Below, in pieces: positions 1 to 6,456 of a stretch of DNA of 15,783 bases. The stretch's first letter is position 1. Each line of letters begins with the position of its first letter. The position numbers were made by a program, and so were the translations under genes. Origin of the DNA: Prevotella sp. UBA2725. GTDB taxonomy: Bacteria; Bacteroidota; Bacteroidia; Bacteroidales; Bacteroidaceae. The DNA is taken from contig DEKJ01000001.1 of the NCBI GenBank assembly GCA_002353825.1, forward strand, positions 1 through 15,783, given 5' to 3'. Under the pieces are notes generated by a model. The model had not been told where the DNA came from. It searched no databases and saw only the letters and a program-made list of their open reading frames with translations.

Positions 1-30
1 ATTTTTCAACCGTACAGGTCGAACTATAAT

Positions 31-444
31 ATGGAACAAGAATGGAAAAACGAAAGGCGGATAACTGATATGCGGTGGCACGATGATTTGAAGGAAGCAG
101 TACAAAGGGAGTTGGACTCAAGGAAAGAAGGCCAGCAAACTGAGGCTCCGAAGGAGACCATCATCCCCGATTGTCTTAATACCCGTGAGGCTAAGAAATA
201 TTGGAAGCGATTGCAGAAGGCGGGGTATGTGGATGAGCATTGGCAGCGCACAAAGAAATGCTCCAGGCGCATCTCTGCGTATATCGCCAAGAAGATGGCC
301 GACGTATTGGGGATCACTGCTTACTGGAAGTCGTTTGAAAAACTGTGGAATATCAAGAATCTCGCTCAAGAGAAATATAAGATGAAAGAACAGTATAATT
401 ATCCGAAGCGGAAAGACGAGATTGACGAGATCTTCTACGAATAA
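31..444 (+). CDS. Small hypothetical protein, possibly 5'-truncated by window edge
   Basis: This 137-residue reading frame ends at TAA 442-444. It is rich in Lys, Arg and Glu and has no signal peptide or membrane segment, so a soluble cytoplasmic protein is expected. The N-terminal ~45 residues look like a charged helix plus linker. The likely folded core is residues ~49-110, with LNTREAKKYWKRLQKAGYVD at 49-68 followed by an aromatic-rich helical stretch (YWKSFEKLWN, 98-107). The pattern is compatible with a small helical nucleic-acid-associated protein, but I recognise no catalytic motif and assign no function. My impression is that similar small proteins recur in Bacteroidales accessory regions; this was not checked. 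The frame stays open to position 1, so the true start may lie upstream; ATG at 70 (residue 14) is an alternative. It lies on the same strand as the primase-like gene at 996 but 551 nt away, separated by a palindromic element. Confidence 0.6.
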   Translation: MEQEWKNERRITDMRWHDDLKEAVQRELDSRKEGQQTEAPKETIIPDCLNTREAKKYWKRLQKAGYVDEHWQRTKKCSRRISAYIAKKMADVLGITAYWKSFEKLWNIKNLAQEKYKMKEQYNYPKRKDEIDEIFYE

Positions 445-481
445 ATGTGGTTCTTCCGATTTTTCGAGTTGTTGGGAGAAC

Positions 482-740
482 AACCTCGAAGAGGTTGAAC
501 ATGGTTAGCCCCAGGTGAGGAGCGTAGCGACGTAACCTGGGGGTTAGGTGTGAGGCGTTTTCGTTGAAAGGTGTCCTCGAAGAGGGCAAACCTTGGGAGG
601 GTGCTGATTTTTATAGGTTCGCCCTCTTCGAGGACGACAGGTCAGGTGTATCCGCCCGATACAAACCCCAGGTTACGTCAGCCCCACCTCCATCCCCCTC
701 CCCCGTAGGGAGGGAGAACCTTCCTCACCTGGGGCTAACC
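482..740. repeat. Nested palindromic (MITE-like) repeat element 1
   Basis: This non-coding segment has nested inverted repeats. The outer arms 503-521 and 722-740 are a perfect 19-bp inverted pair (GGTTAGCCCCAGGTGAGGA and its complement). Inside them 531-545 pairs with 664-677 with a single length difference. The innermost arms 573-593 and 615-635 match at 20 of 21 positions, including a perfect 15-bp core (GTCCTCGAAGAGGGC). A palindromic tip AACCTC-GAA-GAGGTT lies at 482-496. The element is related to the one at 3682-3975. No transposase is present, so any mobility would be in trans. Small open frames crossing it are spurious. Confidence 0.8.
680..722. repeat. C/G-rich insert inside palindromic element 1
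   Basis: The right arm of element 1 should mirror the left arm 503-545. It instead breaks after ACGTC at ~679 and resumes with CCTCACCTGGGG at ~723. About 43 nt rich in CCCTCC and GGGAGGG runs replace roughly 8 expected bases. The replacement resembles the C-run/G-run hairpins at 1321-1347, 3575-3593 and 10874-10922, so it is read as a second repeat family inserted into the first. Confidence 0.6.
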
Positions 741-871
741 TAATTGGCCCCCTCCGGGGACCTTATCAATCCAGGAAACCATAAATGTTTGGATATCTAA
801 TCTACTGTATTCAATCTTATCAGTAGCTATCAGAATCAATTGTTATTCAAGTGGTTATAAAAAAGTATCAA

Positions 872-903
872 ACTATAGGGTCCTATAGTGCTACCTATAT
901 AGG
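872..903. promoter_or_regulatory. Operator-like palindrome cluster upstream of primase-like gene
   Basis: Two palindromes sit side by side: ACTATAGG (872-879) and CCTATAGT (882-889) with a 2-nt centre, then the perfect 10-bp palindrome CCTATATAGG at 894-903. They share the half-site CCTATA. They end about 24 nt before the -7 element at 927. This is a plausible binding site for a dimeric regulator. The regulator is unknown, and no regulator gene is recognised in the window. Confidence 0.45.
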
Positions 904-906
904 AAT

Positions 907-934
907 TTTGAATCAATAATTTTTCCTACCTTTG
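907..934 (+). promoter_or_regulatory. Bacteroidota-type promoter for the gene at 996
   Basis: TACCTTTG at 927-934 matches the Bacteroidota -7 consensus TAnnTTTG exactly. An upstream TTTG at 907-910 could be the -33 element, but the 16-nt spacer is shorter than the usual 19-21. The predicted start near 940 gives a leader of about 55 nt. Confidence 0.55.
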
Positions 935-995
935 CAACCGTAATCTAGAACCGGACGCAACAACGCAAAGGATAAAACTGGATACTATTAAACTT

Positions 996-3470
996 ATGGC
1001 TTTTGACCTAATTCAAAACATTAAGAACCCGCACACGGAGGTCTGTACTCCGGAGAAGATGAAGCGCATCATGCAGTCGGAGAACGTAAAGGCGACCTGC
1101 AAAAAGATTGCTGCTAACCATGACCTGATGCTCAAGGGCGAGATAACCCGTGAGGAGTTCGAGAAAAAGAAGACAGAACTCAAAAAGCATCTCCCCGCTT
1201 TCTGCTTCCATGCTCACTTCAAGGATGAAAAGAGGAGCAATGCCAGTGCTGAGCCGAGCGGACTGAGCATTCTGGACATCGACCACATTGACATGCAACA
1301 AGAAGTACCGGCCCTCTCCCTTCCCTCCCCCCAACCAGGGGGAGGAATGATTACCGGACAAGCAACCGATAATCAAACTGCAACAATGAGCAAAATCTTA
1401 AAGCAGCAGGTATTAAATAAGAGGCCTATATCGGACGATGCTACGATTGCTAAATTAAAGAGCCTCGGCATCGTCCTCGTTCACCACATCACACCTTCTT
1501 GCGAGGGTCTTCGACTTGTATTCAAGCTTCAGCCCGGTGAGACTCTCGTGCAGGGTCAACAGCGCATGGCGAAGACGCTCGGACTGGCAGCGTTCGACGG
1601 TGCCTGCAAGGATCTCGCACGCTGCTCATTCGCCGTGCCGGAGAACTACGTGCTGTATGAGGATAAGGAAGGACTCTTCTCGCCCAGTGCAGTGGCCGTG
1701 CCCAAACGTGACAGTGCAGTGGCCGGTCTTGTACCGGCCACCAGCGGACAAGGTAATCAAAAAACATCCGATTCCACAGCGCCATCCGGGGTGGTGGCCG
1801 GTACAAGACCGGCCATTGCAACAGCACAGGACTTGAGGGTGTTTGACGAAGTGGTGAAAGCCTCAGGATTAAAAATAGCCAACCTCAACAACGTCGGTAC
1901 CCGCCACAACTCGCTCATCGCCATTCTCTCCTTTGGCCTCAATCGACTTATGTCTGAGGGCCAACTTCGAGCCGTTATCGCTGAGCGCATGCCCGATTAT
2001 TACAAAGAGAAGGACTGTCAGGATCTCATTCGCGACTACTATTTGAAGTATTATGATCCCTCGAAACCGATGTCGGCCCGGCTCCGCAAGATTTTCATCG
2101 ATTCGTTGAACAACAATAGCACTGACAAAAGCAACGACAATCGTAACGCTCAATCCTCAACGCTCAACACTCAGCAAGCTGAAGAAGACAAGGAAGTACA
2201 ACGGATGGCTAAACTAAAAAAGCAGAAGCGTATCTTAAAGCATCTTCCTATGGGCTTGAGGGAATCGATAGAGGGATTGCCTGAGGAGATGAAGATGCCT
2301 GTGCTCTGTGCACTTATGCCACTCGCTGGCGCCTACGCCGATGGCGTGTCTGTAAGCTATTGCGATGGACAGCTGCAAAAACTCAATCTCATGACAATCA
2401 TTGTAGGTCCACAAGCCAGTGGCAAGTCGGCATGTACTGCAAAAGTCAATATGTGGTTGGAGCAGATGGAGAAAGATGATGCCCAGGCACGTAAAATCGA
2501 GGAGCAATGGAGAGAGGAATGCCGCGCCAGGAAGTCGACAGAAAAGGCACCAGAGAACCCACATGTATTGATGAGAAACGTACCGGTCACCATCTCTTGC
2601 TCCACCCTTCTTAAGCGCTTCAAAAACTCACACGGACATACGATCTACTCTTTCGGTGAAGAGCTCGATACGCTTTGCAAGACCAACAAAGCTGGTTCCT
2701 GGTCTGATAAGTATGACGTCTACCGTTTGGGTTTCGACAATGGCAAATGGGGTCAGGACTATAACTCTGATCAGGCAGAGAGCGGCATCGTCAAGGTGGC
2801 TTACAACTGGAGCATGCTCGGTACCTATGGTGCTCTGCGCAAGTGTTTCCGCAACGACAATATAGAGAATGGCCTCTCTTCGCGAGTAATCATCAGCGAG
2901 ATGCCCAATGCTGCTTTTGCTCCTATGCCTGTCTTTGTCCAGCCTTCAAACAATCTGTCAGAGGTCATCGATAAAGCAGTGACCAAGCTTCGTTCTTGCA
3001 GCGGCTTCATCGATACGCCTAAGCTCCGCAAGACTATTGCTAAATGGGTTGAAAAAAAGCGAATAGAGGCTTCGGCTGACGGCGACCTCGTGAAAGACAC
3101 CTACCGCAAGCGTGCGGCTGTCATCGGATTCCGATGTGGTGTAGTGGCTATGCTTTTGGAAGGTGCAGAGAATAAGAATGTGCTCGATTTTGCAACGATG
3201 ATGGCGCAATACGTGCTTGATATGCAACTAAAGTATTTTGGCTCCTTGCTGAGCAATGAGTTCAAGAAAGCTAACGAAGAGCAGGATCGCTATAGTGTAA
3301 ACGGCTCTATCTTTGACAAGCTTGCGCCCGTGTTCTCTATCGAGGATCTTGAAGCGCAGAAGCCTAATACCAAGCGCAGTACGCTCTATCCCATTGTATC
3401 AAGATGGAAGAAAGATAATTGGGTGGAGAAGATTGGAGCCAATCAGTGGAAGAAGATTAAGACAGCATAA
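996..3470 (+). CDS. BT4734/VirE_N plus DUF3987 primase/helicase-like protein
   Basis: This 824-residue cytoplasmic protein is typical of Bacteroidota mobile or integrated-element replication proteins. Residues ~1-225 resemble the BT4734-like/VirE_N domain: LDIDHI (93-98), then TPSCEGLRLVFKL (166-178) and CKDLARCSF (204-212), which mirror that family's LDFDH, SPSGKGLK and KDvsR motifs. Residues ~278-370 resemble a primase C-terminal helical region (GTRHNSL, 301-307). From ~410 follows a DUF3987 ATPase/helicase-like region with Walker A GPQASGKS (471-478), an acidic Walker B-like FGEELD (553-558) and a conserved-looking Arg in GLSSR (626-630). A winged-helix-like segment may close the C-terminus. 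Family knowledge suggests a DNA replication or priming role; the substrate is not established. Two low-complexity inserts (residues ~104-122 and ~231-276) are repeat-derived and sit in or between domains. A further linker lies at ~371-396. The gene is flanked by palindromic elements. The start at 996 fits the promoter and the family N-terminus. Confidence 0.85.
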   Translation: MAFDLIQNIKNPHTEVCTPEKMKRIMQSENVKATCKKIAANHDLMLKGEITREEFEKKKTELKKHLPAFCFHAHFKDEKRSNASAEPSGLSILDIDHIDMQQEVPALSLPSPQPGGGMITGQATDNQTATMSKILKQQVLNKRPISDDATIAKLKSLGIVLVHHITPSCEGLRLVFKLQPGETLVQGQQRMAKTLGLAAFDGACKDLARCSFAVPENYVLYEDKEGLFSPSAVAVPKRDSAVAGLVPATSGQGNQKTSDSTAPSGVVAGTRPAIATAQDLRVFDEVVKASGLKIANLNNVGTRHNSLIAILSFGLNRLMSEGQLRAVIAERMPDYYKEKDCQDLIRDYYLKYYDPSKPMSARLRKIFIDSLNNNSTDKSNDNRNAQSSTLNTQQAEEDKEVQRMAKLKKQKRILKHLPMGLRESIEGLPEEMKMPVLCALMPLAGAYADGVSVSYCDGQLQKLNLMTIIVGPQASGKSACTAKVNMWLEQMEKDDAQARKIEEQWREECRARKSTEKAPENPHVLMRNVPVTISCSTLLKRFKNSHGHTIYSFGEELDTLCKTNKAGSWSDKYDVYRLGFDNGKWGQDYNSDQAESGIVKVAYNWSMLGTYGALRKCFRNDNIENGLSSRVIISEMPNAAFAPMPVFVQPSNNLSEVIDKAVTKLRSCSGFIDTPKLRKTIAKWVEKKRIEASADGDLVKDTYRKRAAVIGFRCGVVAMLLEGAENKNVLDFATMMAQYVLDMQLKYFGSLLSNEFKKANEEQDRYSVNGSIFDKLAPVFSIEDLEAQKPNTKRSTLYPIVSRWKKDNWVEKIGANQWKKIKTA
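1306..1360. repeat. C/G-run palindromic repeat inside coding sequence
   Basis: CCTCCCCC at 1324-1331 and GGGGGAGG at 1338-1345 form a short hairpin, followed by GAATGATTACCGG. The intergenic copy at 3575-3606 has the same order: C-run, ATCC-type loop, G-run, GAATGTACCGG. The insert keeps the frame and encodes a Pro/Gly-rich stretch (residues ~104-122) just after the LDIDHI motif. Confidence 0.6.
1685..1820. repeat. GTGGCCGG-type long palindrome embedded in frame
   Basis: Arms 1715-1743 and 1792-1820 are inverted repeats matching at 28 of 29 positions, with a 22-bp perfect core, around a 48-nt loop. A 14-bp direct repeat, CAGTGCAGTGGCCG, occurs at 1685-1698 and 1712-1725. The spacing is 27 nt, so the peptide repeats SAVA with a 9-residue period. 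The whole unit is translated as an Ala/Val/Pro/Gly-rich linker between the N-terminal domain and the next domain. Related hairpins occur at 4033-4056, 10769-10792 and 15673-15695. Confidence 0.75.
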
Positions 3471-3472
3471 GG

Positions 3473-3534
3473 TTCAATGTTTCATCGTTTCAATGTTTCA
3501 ATCTTGCAAACCTTGCACCTTGCAAACCTTGCAT
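3473..3534. repeat. Two different 16-bp-period tandem duplications after the stop codon
   Basis: TTCAATGTTTCA occurs at 3473-3484 and again at 3489-3500, a period of 16. Directly after it, CTTGCAAACCTTGCAC (3503-3518) is followed by a copy differing only in its last base (3519-3534). This second unit contains CTTGCA twice. The array starts 3 nt after the TAA of the primase-like gene and is non-coding. Confidence 0.75.
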
Positions 3535-3553
3535 TAAGCTTTTTCTAAGTAGT

Positions 3554-3618
3554 CAGTGGCCGCACCCCCCTCGTCCCCCCATCCATCGGGGGGCAGGAAT
3601 GTACCGGGCACCCACTGC
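3554..3618. repeat. Composite C-run/G-run hairpin flanked by GTGGCCG-like ends
   Basis: CCCCCC (3575-3580) and GGGGGG (3588-3593) form a 6-bp stem with a 7-nt loop. They are bracketed by CAGTGGCCGCACC on the left and GGCACCCACTGCA on the right, which are approximate inverted ends. It is the intergenic counterpart of the in-gene repeat at 1306-1360. Confidence 0.55.
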
Positions 3619-3681
3619 AGGGCAACTAAAATAAACGCAACTATTTTGGATTCTTCCGAAATTTGGATTGATGATCACCAA

Positions 3682-3975
3682 ACAGCCTCGGAGAGGCTGA
3701 CTCTGCATAACCCCAGACTAAAGGAGCGATAGCAACTGCAGTCTGGGGGTTACGGAATAGGAGCTGATTCACTGATTTCCAGCCTCGAAGAGACTGGCTG
3801 CGCCTTGGCGCGCTATGCTTCGTATAATACTATCTATTAATGACATAGCGCACTACGTGCAGCCTGCCTCTCCGAGGTAGAAGGTCAATTGTCACAACTC
3901 TATCCTAACATACCCCAGGCTACGTCGCTACGCTCCTAGCCTGGGGTTATGCAGAGTCAGCCTCTCCGAGGCTGT
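3682..3975. repeat. Nested palindromic (MITE-like) repeat element 2 with 35-bp perfect arms
   Basis: Positions 3682-3716 and 3941-3975 are perfect inverted repeats over 35 bp, 224 bp apart. Each outer tip is itself a palindrome: CAGCCTC-GGA-GAGGCTG at 3683-3699 and its mirror at 3958-3974. Inner copies of the tip occur imperfectly at ~3782-3800 and ~3861-3877, and GCGCTATG near 3810 is mirrored by CATAGCGC near 3844. The core modules, a CCCCAG stem around GGAGCGATAGC (3711-3751) and its mirror around GCTACGCTCC (3912-3947), are shared with element 1. There is no coding content. It sits between the convergent genes ending at 3470 and 4076. Confidence 0.85.
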
Positions 3976-4032
3976 GTCACGCTATCAACCCGAAAACCGG
4001 AAGAGCCCTATTTTGAATTACTTTTGCTGTCG

Positions 4033-4056
4033 GTGGCCGGCACTCAGGCCGGCCAC
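4033..4056. repeat. GTGGCCGG hairpin downstream of rsgA
   Basis: GTGGCCGGC (4033-4041) pairs with GCCGGCCAC (4048-4056), a perfect 9-bp stem with a 6-nt loop, about 20 nt beyond the rsgA stop. There is no T-run on the minus strand after it, so it is listed as a dispersed repeat rather than a canonical terminator. It could still stabilise the 3' end of the rsgA mRNA. Confidence 0.65.
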
Positions 4057-4075
4057 TGCACTGAACACCCTTGCA

Positions 4076-5008
4076 TTAATACGCCTCCCGGTATTTGTTC
4101 TCGTCTTTGTCCTGAAGCATCGAGAGGTAACTGTTGTAGCGGCTCTCGGCAATATAATGTTCCTCCACAGCTTTACGCACGGCACAACCCGGCTCATGCG
4201 TATGGGTGCAGTTGGAGAAACGGCAGTTCTTGGAGAACTTGAATATCTCTTTGAAATAGCTTCCTATTTCTTCCGGTTCCATATCAAAGGAGCCGAAGCC
4301 TTTGATGCCCGGCGTATCGATAAGCCAGCCTCCCTCAGGAAGCCGTACCATCTCAGAAAATGTGGTTGTGTGCATGCCTGTGTCGTGAGCGTCACTGATG
4401 TCAGCCACACGCGCATCGGCACTGGGCACAAAAAGGTTGAGCAGGGTCGACTTCCCCACTCCACTGTTGCCACTGAGCAGCGTCACCTTGTCTTTGAGCA
4501 TCTCGCGCAGCGGCTCGATGCCTTCTCCGGTCTCAGCCGATATCTGAAAACACTGATAGCCGACCGTCTCATAGAGGTTCACCATCATGTCCTGATAATG
4601 GCGTTCATCGGCATCGAGGAGATCAGTCTTGTTGAAGACGAGCACGACAGGCACCGAGTAAGCCTCCGACGAAGCGAGGAAACGGTCGATGAATGTCGTG
4701 GAGGTCTCAGGATGCGCCACCGTCACGACGAGGAAAGCCTGATCAAGGTTGCAGGCGATGATGCTGCTCTGCTTGGAGAGGTTCGTAGCGCGACGGATGA
4801 TGTAGTTCTTCCGGTCATCGATAGCGGTAATGAGCCCTTGCCCTTCCTCGTTGATGATGATCTCCACACCGTCGCCTACGGCCACAGGGTTCGTGGAGCG
4901 GATGCCTTTGAGCCGGAACTTACCTTTCACCTTGCTCTCCACCGTCTGCCCCTCATCGGTCAACACTGTGTACCAGAACCCTGTGTTCTTAATAACCAAG
5001 CCGTGCAT
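4076..5008 (-). CDS. rsgA: Small ribosomal subunit biogenesis GTPase RsgA
   Basis: RsgA is a cytoplasmic circularly permuted GTPase that acts late in 30S subunit maturation. The 310-residue length is normal. An N-terminal OB-fold spans ~1-75. The GTPase motifs come in permuted order: G4 NKTD (126-129), G5 SAE (157-159), G1/P-loop GNSGVGKS (180-187), a G2 Thr region (~214-216) and G3 DTPG (231-234). The C-terminal zinc-binding knuckle is visible as C262, C267, H269 and C275. Its ATG overlaps the frr stop codon by one base (TAATG on the minus strand), so translation is probably coupled to frr. Both genes act on ribosomes. Plus-strand frames crossing this gene are shadows. Confidence 0.97.
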   Translation of the reverse strand: MHGLVIKNTGFWYTVLTDEGQTVESKVKGKFRLKGIRSTNPVAVGDGVEIIINEEGQGLITAIDDRKNYIIRRATNLSKQSSIIACNLDQAFLVVTVAHPETSTTFIDRFLASSEAYSVPVVLVFNKTDLLDADERHYQDMMVNLYETVGYQCFQISAETGEGIEPLREMLKDKVTLLSGNSGVGKSTLLNLFVPSADARVADISDAHDTGMHTTTFSEMVRLPEGGWLIDTPGIKGFGSFDMEPEEIGSYFKEIFKFSKNCRFSNCTHTHEPGCAVRKAVEEHYIAESRYNSYLSMLQDKDENKYREAY

Positions 5009-5568
5009 TAGATCGTCATGATTTCTTTCTGCTTCGTAGCGAGCGTAGCATCAATGGTCTTGATGTACTTGTCGTGAAGCTTCTGAAGGCTGTCCTCGGC
5101 GTCCTTCTCCTGATCCTCAGAGAGACCGTCCTTGATAGCTTTCTTCAGCTTCTCCTTGTACTCACCGCGCACGTTGCGGACCTGCACCTTAGCCTGCTCG
5201 CCGATCTTGTTGCACTGCTTCACAAGCTCCTTACGACGGTCCTCAGTGGGCTGCGGGAAGCGGAGGATGACCATCTCACCGTTGTTCTCCGGTGTGATGC
5301 CGACATCAGAGTCCATGATACCTTTTTCAATATCCTTGATAGCCTTACGCTCCCAGGGACGGATCGTGATCGTGCGGGCATCAGGCACCTGCAAAGCAGC
5401 AACCTGGTTCAATGGCACCATCTGCCCGTACGACATTACGCGAACGGAATCGAGAATGGCTATGTTGGCACGTCCTGCACGGATACGTGACAGTTCTCCC
5501 TCAAGGAAACTGGCGCTTTTCTTCATTTTATCTTCAGCGCTCTTCAGTGTCTCTTTAACGTCAATCAT
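5008..5568 (-). CDS. frr: Ribosome recycling factor
   Basis: RRF works with EF-G to split the post-termination ribosome. The 186 residues match the family length. The sequence has the typical opening (VKETLKSAEDKMKKS, residues 4-18), the RIRAGRANIAILDSV segment (28-42) and the long C-terminal helix with VRGEYKEKLKKA (134-145). The middle stretch with PWERKAIKDIEKGI corresponds to the beta-rich domain II. It overlaps rsgA by one nucleotide and sits 90 nt downstream of rsmA, with its own likely promoter in that gap. Confidence 0.97.
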   Translation of the reverse strand: MIDVKETLKSAEDKMKKSASFLEGELSRIRAGRANIAILDSVRVMSYGQMVPLNQVAALQVPDARTITIRPWERKAIKDIEKGIMDSDVGITPENNGEMVILRFPQPTEDRRKELVKQCNKIGEQAKVQVRNVRGEYKEKLKKAIKDGLSEDQEKDAEDSLQKLHDKYIKTIDATLATKQKEIMTI

Positions 5569-5600
5569 ATGATTATAGGTTTATATTTCAATATCGGTTA

Positions 5601-5608
5601 CAAATTTA
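5601..5608 (-). promoter_or_regulatory. -7 element of frr-rsgA promoter
   Basis: On the minus strand this reads TAAATTTG, an exact TAnnTTTG match, which puts the start site ~25-30 nt before the frr ATG. No clear -33 TTG is found at the right spacing. A perfect 10-bp palindrome GAAAATTTTC at 5629-5638 occupies that region instead. Confidence 0.5.
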
Positions 5609-5658
5609 ATTACTTTTCGGCAAAGTGAGAAAATTTTCGCAGTTTTTTTTCAACGCCC

Positions 5659-6453
5659 CTACGGCAATACCTGCGATACCTTATTGGTAAGCGCTACGAA
5701 GTCGTCTACCGACAGCTGCTCCGGCCGCTTCGTCATCATATCGTCGGCAAAGAACTCGGGAGACGGCATGTTGTCCTTGCCAAACAACGGCTTGAGCGAC
5801 ACGCGCAGCATCTTACGGCGCTGATTGAACACCGTCTTGACAACACGTTTGAACAGAGCCTCATCGCAGCCGAGATCGGTAACCTTATTGCGGGTCATGC
5901 GGATGACAGCACTCTTGACCTTGGGTGGCGGATTGAACACATCCTCATCAACGGTGAAGAGATACTCCGTGTCGTACCATGCCTGGATCATCACGCTGAG
6001 GATGCCATACTGCTTTGAACCCGGCTTGGAGGCGATGCGTAGAGCGACCTCTCGCTGAATCATTCCCGTACAGCAAGGAATGAGCTCCTTGTTGTCGAGC
6101 ATCTTGAAGAAAATCTGCGAAGAGATATCGTAGGGATAGTTGCCTGTGAGCACGAACGGCTTGCCGTCAAACACTTTCGTGAGATCCATCCGCAGGAAGT
6201 CCTCGCCGAGGATATTGTCGCGCAACTTCGGGAACTTCTCATAGAGGTATCTTACACTCTCGGAATCAATCTCCACGGCTTTCACCTCCCGCGGTTTCTC
6301 CACGAGATACTGCGTCAGCACACCCATGCCCGGACCTATCTCGAGCACGGGAATGTCGGGGCACGCGTCTACGGTGTCAGCGATGCGCTTGGCGATATTG
6401 AGATCCGTGAGGAAGTGCTGGCCAAGGTTCTTCTTCGGTCTAACCTGTTTCAT
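5659..6453 (-). CDS. rsmA: 16S rRNA (adenine1518-N6/adenine1519-N6)-dimethyltransferase RsmA (KsgA)
   Basis: This cytoplasmic enzyme dimethylates two adenines in the 3'-terminal helix of 16S rRNA using S-adenosylmethionine. The length of 264 residues is normal. Motifs present: the opening PKKNLGQHFL (6-15), SAM-binding motif I EIGPGMG (38-44), the acidic end of motif II VEID (60-63), the catalytic NYPY (105-108), and the C-terminal FNPPPKV (173-179) and NQRRKMLR (210-217). The start ATG is separated from the aroB stop by only 3 nt, so the two are surely co-transcribed. Confidence 0.97.
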   Translation of the reverse strand: MKQVRPKKNLGQHFLTDLNIAKRIADTVDACPDIPVLEIGPGMGVLTQYLVEKPREVKAVEIDSESVRYLYEKFPKLRDNILGEDFLRMDLTKVFDGKPFVLTGNYPYDISSQIFFKMLDNKELIPCCTGMIQREVALRIASKPGSKQYGILSVMIQAWYDTEYLFTVDEDVFNPPPKVKSAVIRMTRNKVTDLGCDEALFKRVVKTVFNQRRKMLRVSLKPLFGKDNMPSPEFFADDMMTKRPEQLSVDDFVALTNKVSQVLP

Positions 6454-6456
6454 ATA

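Noticed and set aside
353..589. Short minus-strand frame across the end of the first gene and element 1
   Set aside because: Its sequence comes from the palindromic repeat (Arg/Leu/Pro-rich). Such frames appear wherever the repeat lies.
482..740. CRISPR array interpretation of the repeats near the primase-like gene
   Set aside because: Repeats are inverted and nested with irregular spacing, there are no regular direct repeats with unique spacers, and there are no cas genes.
3682..3975. Intrinsic terminator interpretation of the large palindrome
   Set aside because: The arms are 224 bp apart and no T-run follows on either side. It is better explained as a repeat element.
3974..5011. Plus-strand 345-codon open frame opposite rsgA
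   Set aside because: It is the antisense shadow of rsgA, whose GTPase and zinc motifs are all in the minus frame. The plus-strand translation is His/Arg-rich without recognisable domains and starts inside a repeat.
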